64,000 nt of DNA from Asparagopsis taxiformis (Eukaryota > Rhodophyta > Florideophyceae > Bonnemaisoniales > Bonnemaisoniaceae). The notes under the pieces were generated by a model. That model was not told the DNA's origin and did not search any database. It worked only from the letters and a program-made list of their open reading frames with translations. Position 1 is the stretch's first letter; each line of letters opens with the position of its first letter. The position numbers and the translations under genes are program-made. The DNA is taken from positions 1-64,000 of the forward strand of contig JALQPE010001719.1 of NCBI GenBank assembly GCA_030407315.1, read 5' to 3'. Of this stretch, positions 63,834 to 64,000 are shown in pieces.

Positions 63834-64000
63834 ATGGAGCTCCACGCCGAATACTTTCTCAAGTGCAGCGCCGCCGCCAAATGGCTCAACACCCCTCAGC
63901 CCATTACTGGTGTGCCCAAAGAGTTTCTCGACGGCGCTCACGCAACCACCACAACCATCGAGGGCGCATGCAAGCCTCAGCCCTCTAGTCCCCCGCCCCC
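63834..64000 (+). CDS. 5' end of an unidentified gene (continues beyond the window)
   Basis: An ATG at 63834 opens MELHAEYFLKCSAAAKWLNT, with protein-like composition to the window end (56 codons). The C-rich leader before it and its orientation fit the gene spacing of this region. Too short to name. Confidence 0.5.
   Translation, partial: MELHAEYFLKCSAAAKWLNTPQPITGVPKEFLDGAHATTTTIEGACKPQPSSPPP

Overview
The window is eukaryotic nuclear DNA. It most likely comes from a red alga with an intron-poor genome, for example a florideophyte of the Chondrus/Gracilaria type. Support for this is the single-exon housekeeping genes packed 150-450 bp apart on alternating strands, the few very short GT-AG introns (63-107 nt), a nucleus-encoded thylakoid-lumen PsbP-like protein with a plastid-type leader, and a heavy load of Tc1/mariner, Harbinger and chromovirus elements. 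The taxonomic call is inference; no rRNA or organelle marker is present.

Region 1 (1-21.6 kb) is accessory DNA made of several related orphan genes. A decayed minus-strand gene (1-3438) encodes, in order, a ParB/Srx-like domain, a helical linker, a beta-class amino-DNA methyltransferase (DPPF motif, then a DxFxGTxST motif) and a SET domain. A second locus at 8.0-11.8 kb carries the same ParB-plus-helical module joined to a 2-oxoglutarate/Fe(II) dioxygenase-like domain instead. A third locus (15.6-17.0 kb) is a 5'-truncated methyltransferase-SET reading frame. Two further families each occur twice: a Tudor/Agenet-like protein (3951-5381 +, 20513-21580 -) and a coiled-coil protein (7106-5623 -, 18089-19760 +). 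In both places they are convergent neighbours. I read this as two related copies of a mobile or viral-derived cassette with chromatin and DNA-modification functions (writer, oxidase, reader). The cassette also holds a dyad-repeat array (7756-7985), a tandem satellite with about 390-506 bp units (12.06-14.03 kb), a strand-skewed filler (14.2-15.2 kb) and two hairpin MITEs (17.16 and 17.67 kb).

Region 2 (22.5-40.8 kb) is a nest of transposons. A broken Tc1/mariner element (about 22.9-28.2 kb) is split by a 4-kb foldback element. The foldback has 0.85-kb inverted arms and an exact 8-bp target duplication, and its interior holds a possible solo LTR and a captured gene fragment. Only 115 bp further on, a second Tc1/mariner element (28325-40799) is split by a nearly intact chromovirus (29434-40334) with 680-bp LTRs, target duplication GCCAG, gag, and pol with a C-terminal chromodomain. 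The LTRs differ at about two positions, so the insertion is recent.

Region 3 (40.8-45.7 kb) holds a decayed transposase, an orphan spliced gene and an apparently intact Harbinger/DDE_4-type transposase gene with one intron. A short dyad array lies upstream of the transposase.

Region 4 (45.8-64 kb) is ordinary gene space. It holds two convergent O-methyltransferase paralogues whose 3' halves are almost identical (gene conversion), a mitochondrial carrier, a dsRBD-like protein, an mTERF protein, an RIIa/EF-hand protein, a FAN/NSMAF-type BEACH-WD40 protein, a profilin-like protein, an SERBP1/HABP4-type mRNA-binding protein, a PsbP-like lumen protein, MIC10, an LTO1/YAE1-type protein, one unrecognised gene and the start of another. 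Most of these genes are arranged as divergent pairs sharing 200-450 bp of upstream DNA. Starts given here are the first in-frame ATG consistent with domain content.
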